Positions 17,338 through 26,864 are shown, counted from the stretch's first letter. The stretch: DNA of 56,776 nucleotides from Treponema sp. (GCA_009782955.1 WRIB01000006.1:1-56776), one strand, 5' to 3'. Made by a program: numbers and translations. The notes: a model not told the origin generated them from the letters alone.

Positions 17338-18801
17338 ATGTTACATCTTGGCGTTATATTTTTAACAATTTTTCTTGCTCTAATGGTATGCATTGGTGTT
17401 TGGGGAATGAAGCGGACAAAAACTCTTGGGGATTTTTTCCTTGGTGGCCGGACTCTGGGGCCGTGGGTTTCGGCAGTCGCTTACGGAACAACGTACTTTT
17501 CCGCGGTAATTTTTATCGGTTTTGCAGGAACCCAGGGCTGGCAATTCGGCCTTAACGCACTGTGGATTGCATTGGGAAACGGGCTTATCGGCGCAGGACT
17601 GGCATGGCTTGTTCTGGCACGCCGTACGCGGCGTATGACACAAAACCTGGATACCATGACCATGCCCGAATTTCTCCAGGAACGTTACGGCGCCAAACAT
17701 TTAAAGCCCCTGGCAGCATCAATAATCTTTTTCTTCCTGCTCCCCTATTCGGCATCGGTCTTTAAAGGACTTGGACACCTTTTTGAAAAAGTCTTCGGCA
17801 TTCCTTATGATATTGCCCTTCTTGTTATGATCGCCTTTACCGGCATCTATCTGATTCTTGGCGGTTATTTTGCAATTGCAATAGCCGATTTTATTCAGGG
17901 AATTATTATGTTTGCCGGCGCTGCGGTTATGGTTGCGGTAATAACCGGAAAGGGCGGCGGTCTTTTTGCAATGATAGGACAGGCGGCAGAAGCCTATCAA
18001 CTCCACATTCCGCCTGACAAACAGCCCACTGTTTTAACCATAGCAAGCCTTGTATTTATGACCAGCTTCGGCACATGGGGATTACCCCAGATGACTCAGA
18101 AATTTTACGCAATCAAGAATGAACAGGTTATTCCCAAGGCGGCTATTGTTACTACAGTTTTTGCTTTAATGATTGGTTTTGCAGCATATTCTACCGGGGC
18201 TTTTTCCCATGTATTTTTTAACCTGGATACCATTCCCAGGAACACCGCCGGAGCAATTGCCTACGATCTAATTGTCCCTACCCTGCTGACACAGCATTTG
18301 CCGGAACTGCTTTTGGCGATAATACTCGTCCTCGTACTTTCCGCTTCCATGTCAACGTTGTCATCGCTGGTACTGGTTTCTTCGTCTTCGGTGGCAATAG
18401 ATCTCTACCCTGCACGGGTAGACACCAAAACAGGAAAGGATCGTTCCGTTGCCATGATGCGTTTTCTTTCGGCAGTCTTTATTGTAATTTCGTATTTTAT
18501 TTCCCGGTTTCAGATCACCATTATTGTTTATCTGATGTCCCTTTCCTGGGGAGTAGTATCCGGCGCTTTTGCCGCGCCGTATATATTGGGACTTTATTCC
18601 AGACGGGTAACCAAGGCCGGGGCCTATACCGGGCTTGTTACCGGAGTGGCAACAATGATCATCCTGTTCTTTGTTCTGGGTTCGTCGAGGTCTCCTCTGG
18701 CCGCATCCATTTCCATACTGCTGCCTTTTGTTGCGGTGATTATTGTTTCTGCTTTTACAACGCCTCCCGACAAGGCGTTGCTGGACAAAGCCTTTGAGTG
18801 A
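17338..18801 (+). CDS. Sodium:solute symporter (SSS family)
   Basis: 487 residues with about 13 hydrophobic segments. SSS-family marks: GDFFLGGRTLGPWVSAVAYG near the N-terminus, ILGGYFAIAIADFIQGIIM and SASMSTLSSLVLVSSSSVA. It would import an organic solute (amino or organic acid, or a sugar) with Na+; substrate not predictable. The gene's 3' end overlaps the likely TTG start of iorA by 8 bp, coupling import to keto-acid oxidation and suggesting an amino or keto acid substrate. The start lacks a Shine-Dalgarno; TATTGT ends 6 nt before the ATG. Confidence 0.9.
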   Translation: MLHLGVIFLTIFLALMVCIGVWGMKRTKTLGDFFLGGRTLGPWVSAVAYGTTYFSAVIFIGFAGTQGWQFGLNALWIALGNGLIGAGLAWLVLARRTRRMTQNLDTMTMPEFLQERYGAKHLKPLAASIIFFFLLPYSASVFKGLGHLFEKVFGIPYDIALLVMIAFTGIYLILGGYFAIAIADFIQGIIMFAGAAVMVAVITGKGGGLFAMIGQAAEAYQLHIPPDKQPTVLTIASLVFMTSFGTWGLPQMTQKFYAIKNEQVIPKAAIVTTVFALMIGFAAYSTGAFSHVFFNLDTIPRNTAGAIAYDLIVPTLLTQHLPELLLAIILVLVLSASMSTLSSLVLVSSSSVAIDLYPARVDTKTGKDRSVAMMRFLSAVFIVISYFISRFQITIIVYLMSLSWGVVSGAFAAPYILGLYSRRVTKAGAYTGLVTGVATMIILFFVLGSSRSPLAASISILLPFVAVIIVSAFTTPPDKALLDKAFE

Positions 18802-20476
18802 ATTATATACCTTGCTGGGAGATGAAGCGGCAGCTCTGGGAGCTATACATGCCGGCTTAAGCGCAGCCTACGGATACCCCGGTACGCCTTCAACCGAGAT
18901 AATGGAATTTCTCCAAATTAAGGCTGAGGAAAATAATTCTTTTACGGCAAAGTGGTGTACAAACGAAAAAACTGCATTGGAAGCGGCTATGGGAACTTCC
19001 TTTGCAGGCAAAAGGGCACTTGTAACGATGAAGCATGTAGGGCTAAACGTTGCATCGGATCCTTTTGTAAACAGCGCCCTTCTGGGAATTAAAGGCGGGC
19101 TTGTAATTGCCGTTGCCGACGATCCGGGAATGCACAGTTCCCAGGGTGAACAGGATTCCCGTTTTTATGCATTCTTTGCCCTTGTTCCATGCCTTGAACC
19201 GCGAAGCCAACAGGAAGCCTACGACCTCTGCAGGGAAGCTTTTGATTTATCGGAACAATTTCATCTGCCGGTAATGCTTCGTCTTGTAACCCGTCTTTCC
19301 CATGCCCGTTCCGCTGTTTGTACAAAACCAAAACGAGAGCAAAACCCATGTTCAAAAGCAGAAGATAAAACACAGTGGATGCTATTACCGGCCTATGCCC
19401 GGAAGAACTACATATCGCTTATTAATAAGTATGATGAGTTAAAACATTGGTCTGTAAATCATCCGCTTAACAAACTGGAAATCGAAGACCGGGACAATAC
19501 TTTTACTGTAATCACTTCCGGTATGGGAGGGAATTACTACGAAGAAAATCTAACCGATATAATTGCTAAACACGGTAAAGCTCTTTCCCGTCTCCATATT
19601 GCCGCCTATCCGCTGCCCGAAGACTCCATACAAAAATTGTGTGAAAAAGCAAATGAAGTGCTGGTAATCGAAGAAGGCCAACCTCTTATAGAAGAAAAAC
19701 TTCGGGGTGTGTTACCCAAGTCTATTAAAATCAGAGGACGTTTGGGCGGCAGTAAAGAACCTTGTTTACCGCGAACAGGCGAATTGGATCCGGACAATGT
19801 AAGATTTGCCCTGGGTCTTAACCCCCGTTCTTCGGTACTGGACATCCTGCCTGCCGGTAATATTGCAGTTCAATTTGCCGAGGGGAAAGTTGGCCGTCCG
19901 CCGCAGTTGTGTCAGGGATGCCCCCATGCAGACAGCTACGAGACCCTAAATAAGGTTGTGTCCCAACTGGACAATAGTCCCGGGCATCCAAAAATAAGCA
20001 TTACCTCTGATATAGGCTGTTATTCCCTGGGCGCCGGGCCGCCCTATTCCGCCATTGAATCAATTGTCTGTATGGGCGCCAGCGTAGGAATGGCCCGGGG
20101 AGCGGCCGATGCCGGGATTCCTTATGCATTTGCCGTTATTGGCGATTCTACATTTATTCATTCCGGTATTACAGCGCTTATTGATGCGGTTGAAGCAAAT
20201 ACCCCTATGACGCTTATCATTCTGGATAATTCCACCGTTGCCATGACAGGATGCCAGATAACTGCATTTCCTTCGGCCAAACTAAAAAACCTGATTCTGG
20301 GAACAGGGCTTGATCCCGCCCATTATCTGGAACTGGAAGCAAAAAAACAACTTGTCGAAGAAAATGCAGTAAAATTGCAAAAAGAAGCGGAATACTCCGG
20401 GCTTTCGGTAGTTGTATTTAAACGGGAATGCCTGGAAGTGGCCAGGAAACGGCGAAAACCGGAGATACAACATTGA
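18794..20476 (+). CDS. iorA: Indolepyruvate ferredoxin oxidoreductase alpha subunit, lacking the ferredoxin domain
   Basis: About 560 residues. The TTG at 18794 (then SELYTLLGDEAAALGA) matches where the family begins; an ATG at 18743 in the same frame would add 17 odd residues. Family motifs: AYGYPGTPSTEI (pyrimidine-binding domain), CQGCPHADSY, and the thiamine-diphosphate site GDSTFIHSG...LDNSTVAMTG. The enzyme decarboxylates aryl pyruvates to acyl-CoA, passing electrons to ferredoxin. Typical IorA has a C-terminal domain with two 4Fe-4S clusters; this one ends right after the TPP domain (AEYSGLSVVVFKRECLEVAR) with no cysteine clusters. Its stop overlaps the iorB start. Confidence 0.88.
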   Translation: MSELYTLLGDEAAALGAIHAGLSAAYGYPGTPSTEIMEFLQIKAEENNSFTAKWCTNEKTALEAAMGTSFAGKRALVTMKHVGLNVASDPFVNSALLGIKGGLVIAVADDPGMHSSQGEQDSRFYAFFALVPCLEPRSQQEAYDLCREAFDLSEQFHLPVMLRLVTRLSHARSAVCTKPKREQNPCSKAEDKTQWMLLPAYARKNYISLINKYDELKHWSVNHPLNKLEIEDRDNTFTVITSGMGGNYYEENLTDIIAKHGKALSRLHIAAYPLPEDSIQKLCEKANEVLVIEEGQPLIEEKLRGVLPKSIKIRGRLGGSKEPCLPRTGELDPDNVRFALGLNPRSSVLDILPAGNIAVQFAEGKVGRPPQLCQGCPHADSYETLNKVVSQLDNSPGHPKISITSDIGCYSLGAGPPYSAIESIVCMGASVGMARGAADAGIPYAFAVIGDSTFIHSGITALIDAVEANTPMTLIILDNSTVAMTGCQITAFPSAKLKNLILGTGLDPAHYLELEAKKQLVEENAVKLQKEAEYSGLSVVVFKRECLEVARKRRKPEIQH

Positions 20477-21069
20477 AATGTGATTGTCTGATTGTTGGCG
20501 TAGGCGGACAGGGAGTACTTTCCGTTGCTGCCGTTATAGCCCGTTCTGCGACCAAAATCGGTTGTTCCGTGCGGCAAAGTGAAGTCCACGGCATGGCTCA
20601 ACGGGGAGGCGCTGTCCTGGCTCATTTACGCATTGCCGGACAGGGAGAAACTATTTACGGAGACCTTGTTCCCAGAGGCAGCGCAGACCTGATTATTGCC
20701 ATGGAACCCCTGGAAAGCCTCCGCTACCTTGCATGGCTTTCACCGGGAGGAATGGTAGTTAGTTCTGCGGATAACCTGATTAACATCCCGAATTATCCGG
20801 AAAAAGCAACAATAGAACAGGCAGTAAAAAGCCTTCCAAAATCATCGTTGATCAATGCCGAAGAGCTGGCCAGGGAAGCGGGTATGGTAAAAACGGTGAA
20901 CATGGTAATGGTAGGCGCAGCTAGTTCCTTTCTGCCGATTCCGTCAGATGTCCTGGAAAGCACCATTGCAGAAATGTTTGCTGAAAAAGATCCAAAATTT
21001 GCAGAATTAAACAAAAAGGCTTTTTCATTGGGCTATGCTGTGAATTCTTCTCTTGACAATAACCCGTAA
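20473..21069 (+). CDS. iorB: Indolepyruvate oxidoreductase beta subunit
   Basis: 198 residues from the TTG at 20473, which overlaps the iorA TGA in a TTGA arrangement; an in-frame ATG at 20428 would add 15 residues copied from the iorA reading region. The sequence has VGVGGQGVLSVAAVIA, SEVHGMAQRGG, and ends in a helical AELNKKAFSLGYA, as in the gamma domain of pyruvate/oxoacid oxidoreductases. It forms the second subunit of the keto-acid oxidising enzyme with IorA. Followed 20 bp later by a small flavodoxin-like gene. Confidence 0.9.
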   Translation: MKCDCLIVGVGGQGVLSVAAVIARSATKIGCSVRQSEVHGMAQRGGAVLAHLRIAGQGETIYGDLVPRGSADLIIAMEPLESLRYLAWLSPGGMVVSSADNLINIPNYPEKATIEQAVKSLPKSSLINAEELAREAGMVKTVNMVMVGAASSFLPIPSDVLESTIAEMFAEKDPKFAELNKKAFSLGYAVNSSLDNNP

Positions 21070-21089
21070 AAACATTTATGCTATGATTT

Positions 21090-21464
21090 GTGGAAAAAAC
21101 CGCAATTATTGTAACCGATGAAGCAGAACGTACCCGTAAAATGGCCGAAGCCATTGCTGCAGAATTAACGGATTATAAAGTAATTTCCGTTGTTGCCAAA
21201 GATTTTGCGGGAACAGATCTATTGCCTGTAGCCCTTTGTTTTTTCGGAGCAGAAAATCCTGATCATGCTTCGTTTTCATATTTAAATAAAATGCTGCAGC
21301 ATATTAATCTGGTTGACAGATCCTGCGGTATTTTTTCCGGTTCAGAAAAAGCCGCCCAATACCTCTGCGGCATGGTTCATGATTCGGAACTGACCCTTCG
21401 TGCCGAACCATTTTTGGGAGAGGGTGATATAAAAACCTGGGTAAAGAAAGTTATCGGTCAATAA
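21090..21464 (+). CDS. Small flavodoxin-fold-like protein
   Basis: 124 residues from a GTG start. The N-terminal beta-strand/loop/helix (AIIVTDEAERTRKMAEAIAAEL) mimics flavodoxin, and CFFGAENPD fits the second loop, but the phosphate-binding T-x-T-x-x-T loop is not canonical. It lies between iorB and apt on the same strand. I infer a link to the ferredoxin-domain-less IorAB as a possible electron acceptor; flavin binding is unproven. Confidence 0.6.
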   Translation: MEKTAIIVTDEAERTRKMAEAIAAELTDYKVISVVAKDFAGTDLLPVALCFFGAENPDHASFSYLNKMLQHINLVDRSCGIFSGSEKAAQYLCGMVHDSELTLRAEPFLGEGDIKTWVKKVIGQ

Positions 21465-21488
21465 AACCATAAAACAGAGGTTGCTTCG

Positions 21489-22016
21489 ATGGCATTCAAT
21501 CTTGATGCTTATATCCGGAAAGTACCTGATTTTCCCAAAAAAGGCATACTCTTTTATGATATCACCAGCATTTTAACTGCACCGGAAGCCTTTTGTTTCT
21601 GCATAGAAGCCATGGTTGATTTGTACAGCAAAAAGAACATTGACGCCGTTGCAGCAATAGAAGCCAGGGGTTTTGTTTTTGCCGCCCCTTTTGCGGCCCG
21701 CATGGGAATACCCCTGCTTCTGATAAGAAAAAAAGGCAAGCTGCCGGGCATTACATTATCCAAAAAATACGACCTGGAATATGCACAGGCGGAAATTGAA
21801 ATTCACCGCGAAGATGTTCCTGAAGGGAAAAAAATCCTTCTTCTTGACGATCTTATTGCAACCGGCGGAACCCTTAATGCATCCCGGGAACTCCTTAAAG
21901 CAGGCGGAGCAGAAGTAACAGAAATCTTTGGTGTAGTGGGGCTTCCGTTTCTTAACTACGATAAAATTCTTGCCCCTACCCCCGTTACCACATTGATTCA
22001 ATACCACGGTGAATGA
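21489..22016 (+). CDS. apt: Adenine phosphoribosyltransferase
   Basis: 175 residues, full length. Converts adenine and PRPP to AMP in purine salvage. Motifs: PDFPKKGILFYDITSIL, AAIEARGFVFAAP, IRKKGKLPG, and the PRPP loop ILLLDDLIATGGTL. AGAGG lies about 8 nt before the ATG. It is last in the symporter-iorA-iorB-flavodoxin-like run, after a 24-bp gap. Confidence 0.96.
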   Translation: MAFNLDAYIRKVPDFPKKGILFYDITSILTAPEAFCFCIEAMVDLYSKKNIDAVAAIEARGFVFAAPFAARMGIPLLLIRKKGKLPGITLSKKYDLEYAQAEIEIHREDVPEGKKILLLDDLIATGGTLNASRELLKAGGAEVTEIFGVVGLPFLNYDKILAPTPVTTLIQYHGE

Positions 22017-22060
22017 ACAAAAAATTCCAGCAAAAGCTCAATAACAGTTACAGAAAATTA

Positions 22061-22132
22061 TAGCCCCTAGGAGAATCGAACTCCTCTTTTAAGATTGAGA
22101 ATCTCATGTCCTAACCGATAGACGAAGGGGCC
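22061..22132 (-). tRNA. tRNA-Glu (CTC)
   Basis: 72-nt cloverleaf. Acceptor GGCCCCT pairs with AGGGGCT; the D-arm GTCT...GGAC has the usual Glu sequence; the anticodon loop TTCTCAA holds CTC; the T-arm is AGGAG-TTCGATT-CTCCT; discriminator A. CCA is not encoded. It is convergent with apt and lies downstream of the LRR gene. Confidence 0.95.
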
Positions 22133-22188
22133 GAATAACGGTTGGATTACTATATAAAAACCTGGTTAGAGAGTCAAGAGCGCATTCT

Positions 22189-22893
22189 TCATTGTTGAGT
22201 GTTGTTTTCCTGCAGTGACCAGATCCGTCCGTTTTTTGCATAAACGCCGGCGCCCCTTCCTGTGCCTATATAATAATTTACAAAAGAAGGTTCAAATCCC
22301 TGACTGGCAAAAAGGTTCCGGTTTGCTCCCACCTTGATCAAGGAAAGAGGATTCCCGGCAAAGGCATCCTTGCCGATATTGGTAATTTTTCCCGGTATTG
22401 TAATTGAGGAAAGTTTATTGTTTATAAAGGCCCTTGGTCCAATAGACGAAAGATGTTCGGAAAGAACAAGTGTACTGAGCTGGTTGTCGGCAAATGATTC
22501 ATACCCAATAGAAACGCAGCCGGAAATATCGATTGATTGAAGATGATTTTCTGCAAAAGCCATCGGTTCTATGGTAACAACCGTACCGGGAATAACAACG
22601 GATAAAAGTTCTTTACGAAAAAAAGCCTTGGTACCAATAATTGTTACAGGAAGTCCGCCAATGGTTTCCGGAATTACTACATTCTTATCCGCCCCGTTAT
22701 AAGCGATAATGGTAATACCCCCAAAACGGTTTTGAAGTAATTCAAAATCTGTTACATCTGCTGTTTCAGCCGGATGTACTGTCTCTGAAGCCGCTGTGCC
22801 ATCCGGTAATTCAGTTGATGGCGAGGAAGCTTGTGGAAATAAATACGCACAAAGAAAAAAAAGAGCTGGAAAAAACAATTTCCATTTATTCAT
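22189..22893 (-). CDS. Exported leucine-rich-repeat protein (BspA/LRR_5 type)
   Basis: 234 residues with a signal peptide (LFFPALFFLCAYLFPQAS). From about residue 58 there are five to six BspA-type LRRs of ~23 residues, with the pattern (V/I)xIGxxAFxxxxLxxxxIPGxV. Examples are TIIGTKAFFRKELLSVVIP and SIGPRAFINNKLSSITIP. Such proteins are common treponemal surface or periplasmic adhesins. GGGAGAA precedes the ATG. It is followed by tRNA-Glu and preceded, 19 bp away, by the HtrA-like gene, so these envelope genes form one run. Confidence 0.88.
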   Translation of the reverse strand: MNKWKLFFPALFFLCAYLFPQASSPSTELPDGTAASETVHPAETADVTDFELLQNRFGGITIIAYNGADKNVVIPETIGGLPVTIIGTKAFFRKELLSVVIPGTVVTIEPMAFAENHLQSIDISGCVSIGYESFADNQLSTLVLSEHLSSIGPRAFINNKLSSITIPGKITNIGKDAFAGNPLSLIKVGANRNLFASQGFEPSFVNYYIGTGRGAGVYAKNGRIWSLQENNTQQ

Positions 22894-22911
22894 TCTTTCT
22901 CCCGGAGAAAA

Positions 22912-24786
22912 TTACAATGTATTTGGCGAATCAAGCAGTGCGGGAAGTCTCATAGACATTTCTATAAAACCCATACGCCGCTTCTTTACCGAAATATCCA
23001 TTAAGGCTATACCGGCATCTTTTTCAATATGCAATGCCTTGATGGAAATCGGATCCTGTTCCGAAAGTCCTGCTTCGTCGGCAATGGAACCGCGAATTAT
23101 TTTTTTTATCATAAATGTTGAAACAAAACCTGTTTGCCCTGTAGGACCAAGAATCATTCCAAAAAGCGGAGCAGCCATTCTTTCCTTGGTATCTTTTGCA
23201 GCCGCATCGGCCAGCGGCATTTCCGGCCGGGCGGCCGTCATGATAATTCTTTTTTCCTTAACATTGGTCTCTGTATTTGATAATTCCAGCACAACCAGTT
23301 CACCGGGCCTGTTGGAAAAAAACCTGTCCTGTAATGCGGGAATAAGAGAACCCTGAGCCGCCGTGATTTTTTCTCCGTTGATCGATTCTATAACAGCTCC
23401 TTCCCTGAACTGCTGTTCCCATGCGGGGGTAAAAGGCGCAACATAAAGTACCTCCGCCCGTTGCGAAGAAGAGGATCCTGTCTCGGCAATAGAAAGACCC
23501 AGCCACGGCCGCTCGGCTCTGCCTCCCTTAATCATCGCCGGAAGAGCAGCGGCAAGACGTTCGGCAGGGACGGCAAAATTAAGTCCCTGTAACCGTTCTA
23601 TTCCGGCATAAACAATTCCTACAAGCCGCCCATCCCTGTCTATTACAGGGCCGCCGGAATTGCCGCCATTTACCGCAGCATCTATCTGGATTACATCTCC
23701 CAAAGGAAGAAAGCGGCGTCCCAGTGCCGAAACAATCCCCTGGGTTACGGTTTTTTCAAGTCCGACAGGAGAGCCAATAGCAAATACAGTATCTCCAATC
23801 TGCGGTATTACTCTGTCTACTACAGGAAATACATACTCAGGTTTTATGTCCGCTTTAATCAGCGCAAGGTCCATTGCTTTATCCCAGCCTATTACCCTTG
23901 CCCTGATTCGGGGACTGGAAGAATCTCCCATACGGATATATATACGCGAGTAACCTTTATATGCAGGATCAACATCGCTTGCGATTACATGGTAATTGGT
24001 AATTAAGAGACCCGATGAATCAACAAAAAAAGCCGAACCGATAAGTCTATCGGGATAGGTCATTCCCCCTTCGGTTCTCATTCCACGATCCACCAAAACG
24101 GTAGCAACGCCTTTTACCATATCACTGACGGTGTCCTTGCCCTCGGCATATTCACGCAAATGCCGGGGTATGGCAGTTGTTCCCCTTTTTTGATCAATGG
24201 CGACAAGGAAAAAAGCAGCAGTGCGTCGTTGTTTTTCTTCAACTGCCCGCTCAAGGAAAGGCAGCAAATCCTCCGTTGAAAGACTTTCAATTTCATGGGA
24301 ACGCACGGCTGAAAGAAACGCCTTAAGATTGTTTTTCGCTTCCAGTGCCGCTTTTGCTTCTGCCAGAATTACACCCGGTTCCATGCCTGTACCTTCTACC
24401 GCAAAACCCAAAGCAGCAAGTGAACGGGCCATGGATGCCGCATCTTCCCAGCGTTTTTCACTAAAAGCAAGAACCTGAGCCGCCTTAAGGTTTTCCACTG
24501 CCTGGCTTTCCAGTGTATTAAGCAATTCCGACGTTTCCTGAGTAAATCCTGGTGCATGCCGGCTTTCCTCGCCATAGATAGAACGATAAGCGTAAATTTG
24601 ATGAATAGCCTTAACAGGATTATCAATAACTGATTTTTCTATATCTTCCAGACGGTATTCGGAAGTTGATTTAACCGGCTGGAGTCTGTCTTCCTGTGTT
24701 TTACAGGAAACCAGCAAAACAAGCGCCAGTAACAGAACTAGAAAGATTATTCTGTATTTACAATATTTCAAAATCTTTATACTCAT
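22912..24786 (-). CDS. HtrA/DegP-type serine protease lipoprotein
   Basis: 624 residues. A lipobox (ALVLLVSC, lipidated Cys 28) places it at a membrane in the periplasm. Residues ~45-215 are helical with no known domain. The trypsin-like domain has H266 (TNYHVI), D306 (DKAMDLALIK) and S377 (GNSGGP), so the triad is intact. One or two PDZ-like regions follow (about 425-520 and after 555). HtrA proteases degrade or refold damaged envelope proteins. The long N-terminal extension is unusual. The start overlaps the stop of the upstream gene by 4 bp (ATGA). Confidence 0.9.
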   Translation of the reverse strand: MSIKILKYCKYRIIFLVLLLALVLLVSCKTQEDRLQPVKSTSEYRLEDIEKSVIDNPVKAIHQIYAYRSIYGEESRHAPGFTQETSELLNTLESQAVENLKAAQVLAFSEKRWEDAASMARSLAALGFAVEGTGMEPGVILAEAKAALEAKNNLKAFLSAVRSHEIESLSTEDLLPFLERAVEEKQRRTAAFFLVAIDQKRGTTAIPRHLREYAEGKDTVSDMVKGVATVLVDRGMRTEGGMTYPDRLIGSAFFVDSSGLLITNYHVIASDVDPAYKGYSRIYIRMGDSSSPRIRARVIGWDKAMDLALIKADIKPEYVFPVVDRVIPQIGDTVFAIGSPVGLEKTVTQGIVSALGRRFLPLGDVIQIDAAVNGGNSGGPVIDRDGRLVGIVYAGIERLQGLNFAVPAERLAAALPAMIKGGRAERPWLGLSIAETGSSSSQRAEVLYVAPFTPAWEQQFREGAVIESINGEKITAAQGSLIPALQDRFFSNRPGELVVLELSNTETNVKEKRIIMTAARPEMPLADAAAKDTKERMAAPLFGMILGPTGQTGFVSTFMIKKIIRGSIADEAGLSEQDPISIKALHIEKDAGIALMDISVKKRRMGFIEMSMRLPALLDSPNTL

Positions 24787-26525
24787 CTTTGTTCTGTTTC
24801 TCTTATACCATCACGGTAATTCCATGATTTTTTTATGCTTCCGTCGTTTTGCAAGGTTTCCGTATATTCATAGATTCCGTCCCCGTCCCAATCGCTTTCT
24901 GTCGAAAGTACCCTGTACGGTACATCTGGATCATAACGGCGAATTGTTTCCATTCTTCCGTCCATATCAAGATCAAGGTATTGAATAAACGGACGACCTA
25001 AACGAAATTCTGTTTCCGATACTTTTTTACCATTTGCTGTTACCGTAGATTTTACCGGAATTCCGCCGGACAGCTCAACCCTTTCTGTTTCCCCGGGAAA
25101 ATCCGTACTGGGTTGTTCAAGAATTATTGCAAAAGAAAGCAGGCTCCGTTCCGTTATAGCTCCGGAGAAATCATCCAACTCCGGATAATCCGGCCCGCCC
25201 AATACCAGCGGAGCAAAACGAAGCGGGGTATAATAATAATCCAGAGGACGGGGGATATAACGTTTCGTACCCAGGTCAGCATTAAGCACCGCCGGGTACC
25301 GATCCCAGCGAATCAAGACGCCGGTATTCTGCGTGGTATTTGACGTAAAAACCAGACCGCCGTCCGAGCCAAGCAGTATACTGGCGAGCGCAGGCAACCC
25401 TTGCGCAAAACTGACATTCAAATCCGCAACCCCATCCTGATTGCTGTCGTAGTGATATTCAACAACCATACCGTTTTGATAGATTACCCATACTTCGATA
25501 ATACCGTCGTAATCTCTGTCTTCTGTTATAACACCGGAAAACCGCAAAAGGTTTCGCCGGAGCAGTTCACGTTCGCTTTCGCTGCGAATTAGTCTGTTTA
25601 TTGCAATGATCAGCTCTTTATCCAATATCGATACTGTTCCGGCGGTTGGCACTAAAACAGGGTGGTTGCCCGTTGTCCGCTTTGCTTCTCCCCGCCAGGC
25701 AAAGAGTTCCTCTACGGCCTGAGTTCCGCTTACAAGGCCCAGGTTTAATGCCGGTACAAGGGAAGCAGGATGAGGGTTTCCCACGGCACGGTAAGCGGCA
25801 ACATACCTGCGGGCAAGTTCCCGGTCGTAAATAAAATGCGCTGCCATATAGGCCAACTCAGGATCAGAATTAATAAGGATTGGAAGCCGCCGAAGCGCCA
25901 GATCGATTAATGGGCGCAGGCTTTCTATAGAATCGCTCCGGGAAGCGTAATCAAACAAAACACGAACCGGAGCGGTTTCCCGGGGAAAACGATCCATAAT
26001 AACGGTCAGGGTTTGCAGAAACTCAGTTTCTCCAATGTAGGATTGTGCAATTCCCCGTAGCGCAAGAAGCCGTAAAAATTGCGTTTCATATTTTTCAGGA
26101 TCGCAATACCGCAGAGCATTAAGCGCTTCTTCAAAAAGCCTGAGCCCGGTAAGAGCTTTTACTTCCAGAAACCGCGCTGCTTCGGGGGTATATTGTTCCC
26201 AACGGTTTGTCGCTACAGCAAGGCGGCATTTTTCTACAACCGAAAGACGGGAATAACCCGCACCAGCCTGTAACAGCGCCGTAAAATAAGCAAGATCGGA
26301 AGAAACGTCGGTATAATCGGCCCCCCTTTCCAGGGCAATCAAGGCGCTGTCGGTTTTTCCGGCGGCGTGTTCTTGCTGCGCCCATTCCAGGTATCGTCGT
26401 GCAATGGCAGCATCGCCCGTATCGGAAAAAAGCCGTCCTTCCGCCGGAACCGGCGGCTGTATTGGCTGGGCAAAAAGTGAAAGCGAGACAAACAATAGGC
26501 ACAAAACCAACATCGAAGACCGCAT
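24783..26525 (-). CDS. Periplasmic helical-repeat protein with EF-hand-like calcium loops
   Basis: 580 residues with a signal peptide (LVLCLLFVSLSLFAQ). Residues ~35-270 are TPR-like helical repeats. The C-terminal half has calcium-loop-like patches: DRDYDGIIE, DSNQDGVADL, DLDMDGRMET and DWDGDGIYEY, each D-x-D-x-D-G-x. I do not recognise a family; likely a spirochaetal envelope protein. It is translationally coupled to the HtrA-like gene, suggesting joint function in envelope quality control. TATACT ends 7 nt before the ATG and there is no Shine-Dalgarno. Confidence 0.7.
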   Translation of the reverse strand: MRSSMLVLCLLFVSLSLFAQPIQPPVPAEGRLFSDTGDAAIARRYLEWAQQEHAAGKTDSALIALERGADYTDVSSDLAYFTALLQAGAGYSRLSVVEKCRLAVATNRWEQYTPEAARFLEVKALTGLRLFEEALNALRYCDPEKYETQFLRLLALRGIAQSYIGETEFLQTLTVIMDRFPRETAPVRVLFDYASRSDSIESLRPLIDLALRRLPILINSDPELAYMAAHFIYDRELARRYVAAYRAVGNPHPASLVPALNLGLVSGTQAVEELFAWRGEAKRTTGNHPVLVPTAGTVSILDKELIIAINRLIRSESERELLRRNLLRFSGVITEDRDYDGIIEVWVIYQNGMVVEYHYDSNQDGVADLNVSFAQGLPALASILLGSDGGLVFTSNTTQNTGVLIRWDRYPAVLNADLGTKRYIPRPLDYYYTPLRFAPLVLGGPDYPELDDFSGAITERSLLSFAIILEQPSTDFPGETERVELSGGIPVKSTVTANGKKVSETEFRLGRPFIQYLDLDMDGRMETIRRYDPDVPYRVLSTESDWDGDGIYEYTETLQNDGSIKKSWNYRDGIRETEQR

Positions 26526-26864
26526 TACAATAAGTATACTACGATCATGGAAAAAAGCCCATCACCAATTACTCGAATAATTATTTCCCAACACCCGCTA
26601 AACACATCAATGCTCCCATATCGGTGAGGGAATGAACGCCCATTCAGGCCGGTAGGGTAGACCGCTTCTGCGGTCAATCAGAAAGTGGCTGCCGATTACG
26701 CATGTTTTGACATGGCTGCCGTCGTAGCACGCCAAATGGCCTTCATGGTCAACCATCCCCTCACCGACGTGGCAACATTAGTTTCGATGCATTTAGCGGC
26801 CATCGCCAATTACCTCAAATAATGCCTGTAAAGGGATGGTCTTGATTTATTTTAAGTTAGTGAC
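26526..26864. repeat. Gene-poor spacer with an imperfect ~60-bp inverted repeat
   Basis: Left arm about 26562-26640 and right arm about 26745-26822 match as inverted copies. Shared blocks read CGCTAAA..CATC, AATG.T.CC and TCGGTGAGGG.ATG. The core is about 110 bp. A minus-strand frame of 49 codons spans core and part of the arms (26607-26756; MVDHEGHLACYDGSHVKTC and so on); it may be a small gene or a remnant. The whole looks like a small, decayed mobile element. Confidence 0.5.
26607..26756 (-). pseudogene. Possible small gene or remnant inside the inverted repeat
   Basis: 49 residues with a protein-like composition (CYDGSHVKTCVIGSHFLID, RPEWAFIP). The upstream sequence in another frame (MAAKCIETNVATSV) reads as if it belonged to the same protein after a one-base shift, which favours a frameshifted remnant. 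GTGAGGGG directly precedes the ATG, but the spacing is too short for efficient initiation. No family recognised. Confidence 0.3.
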
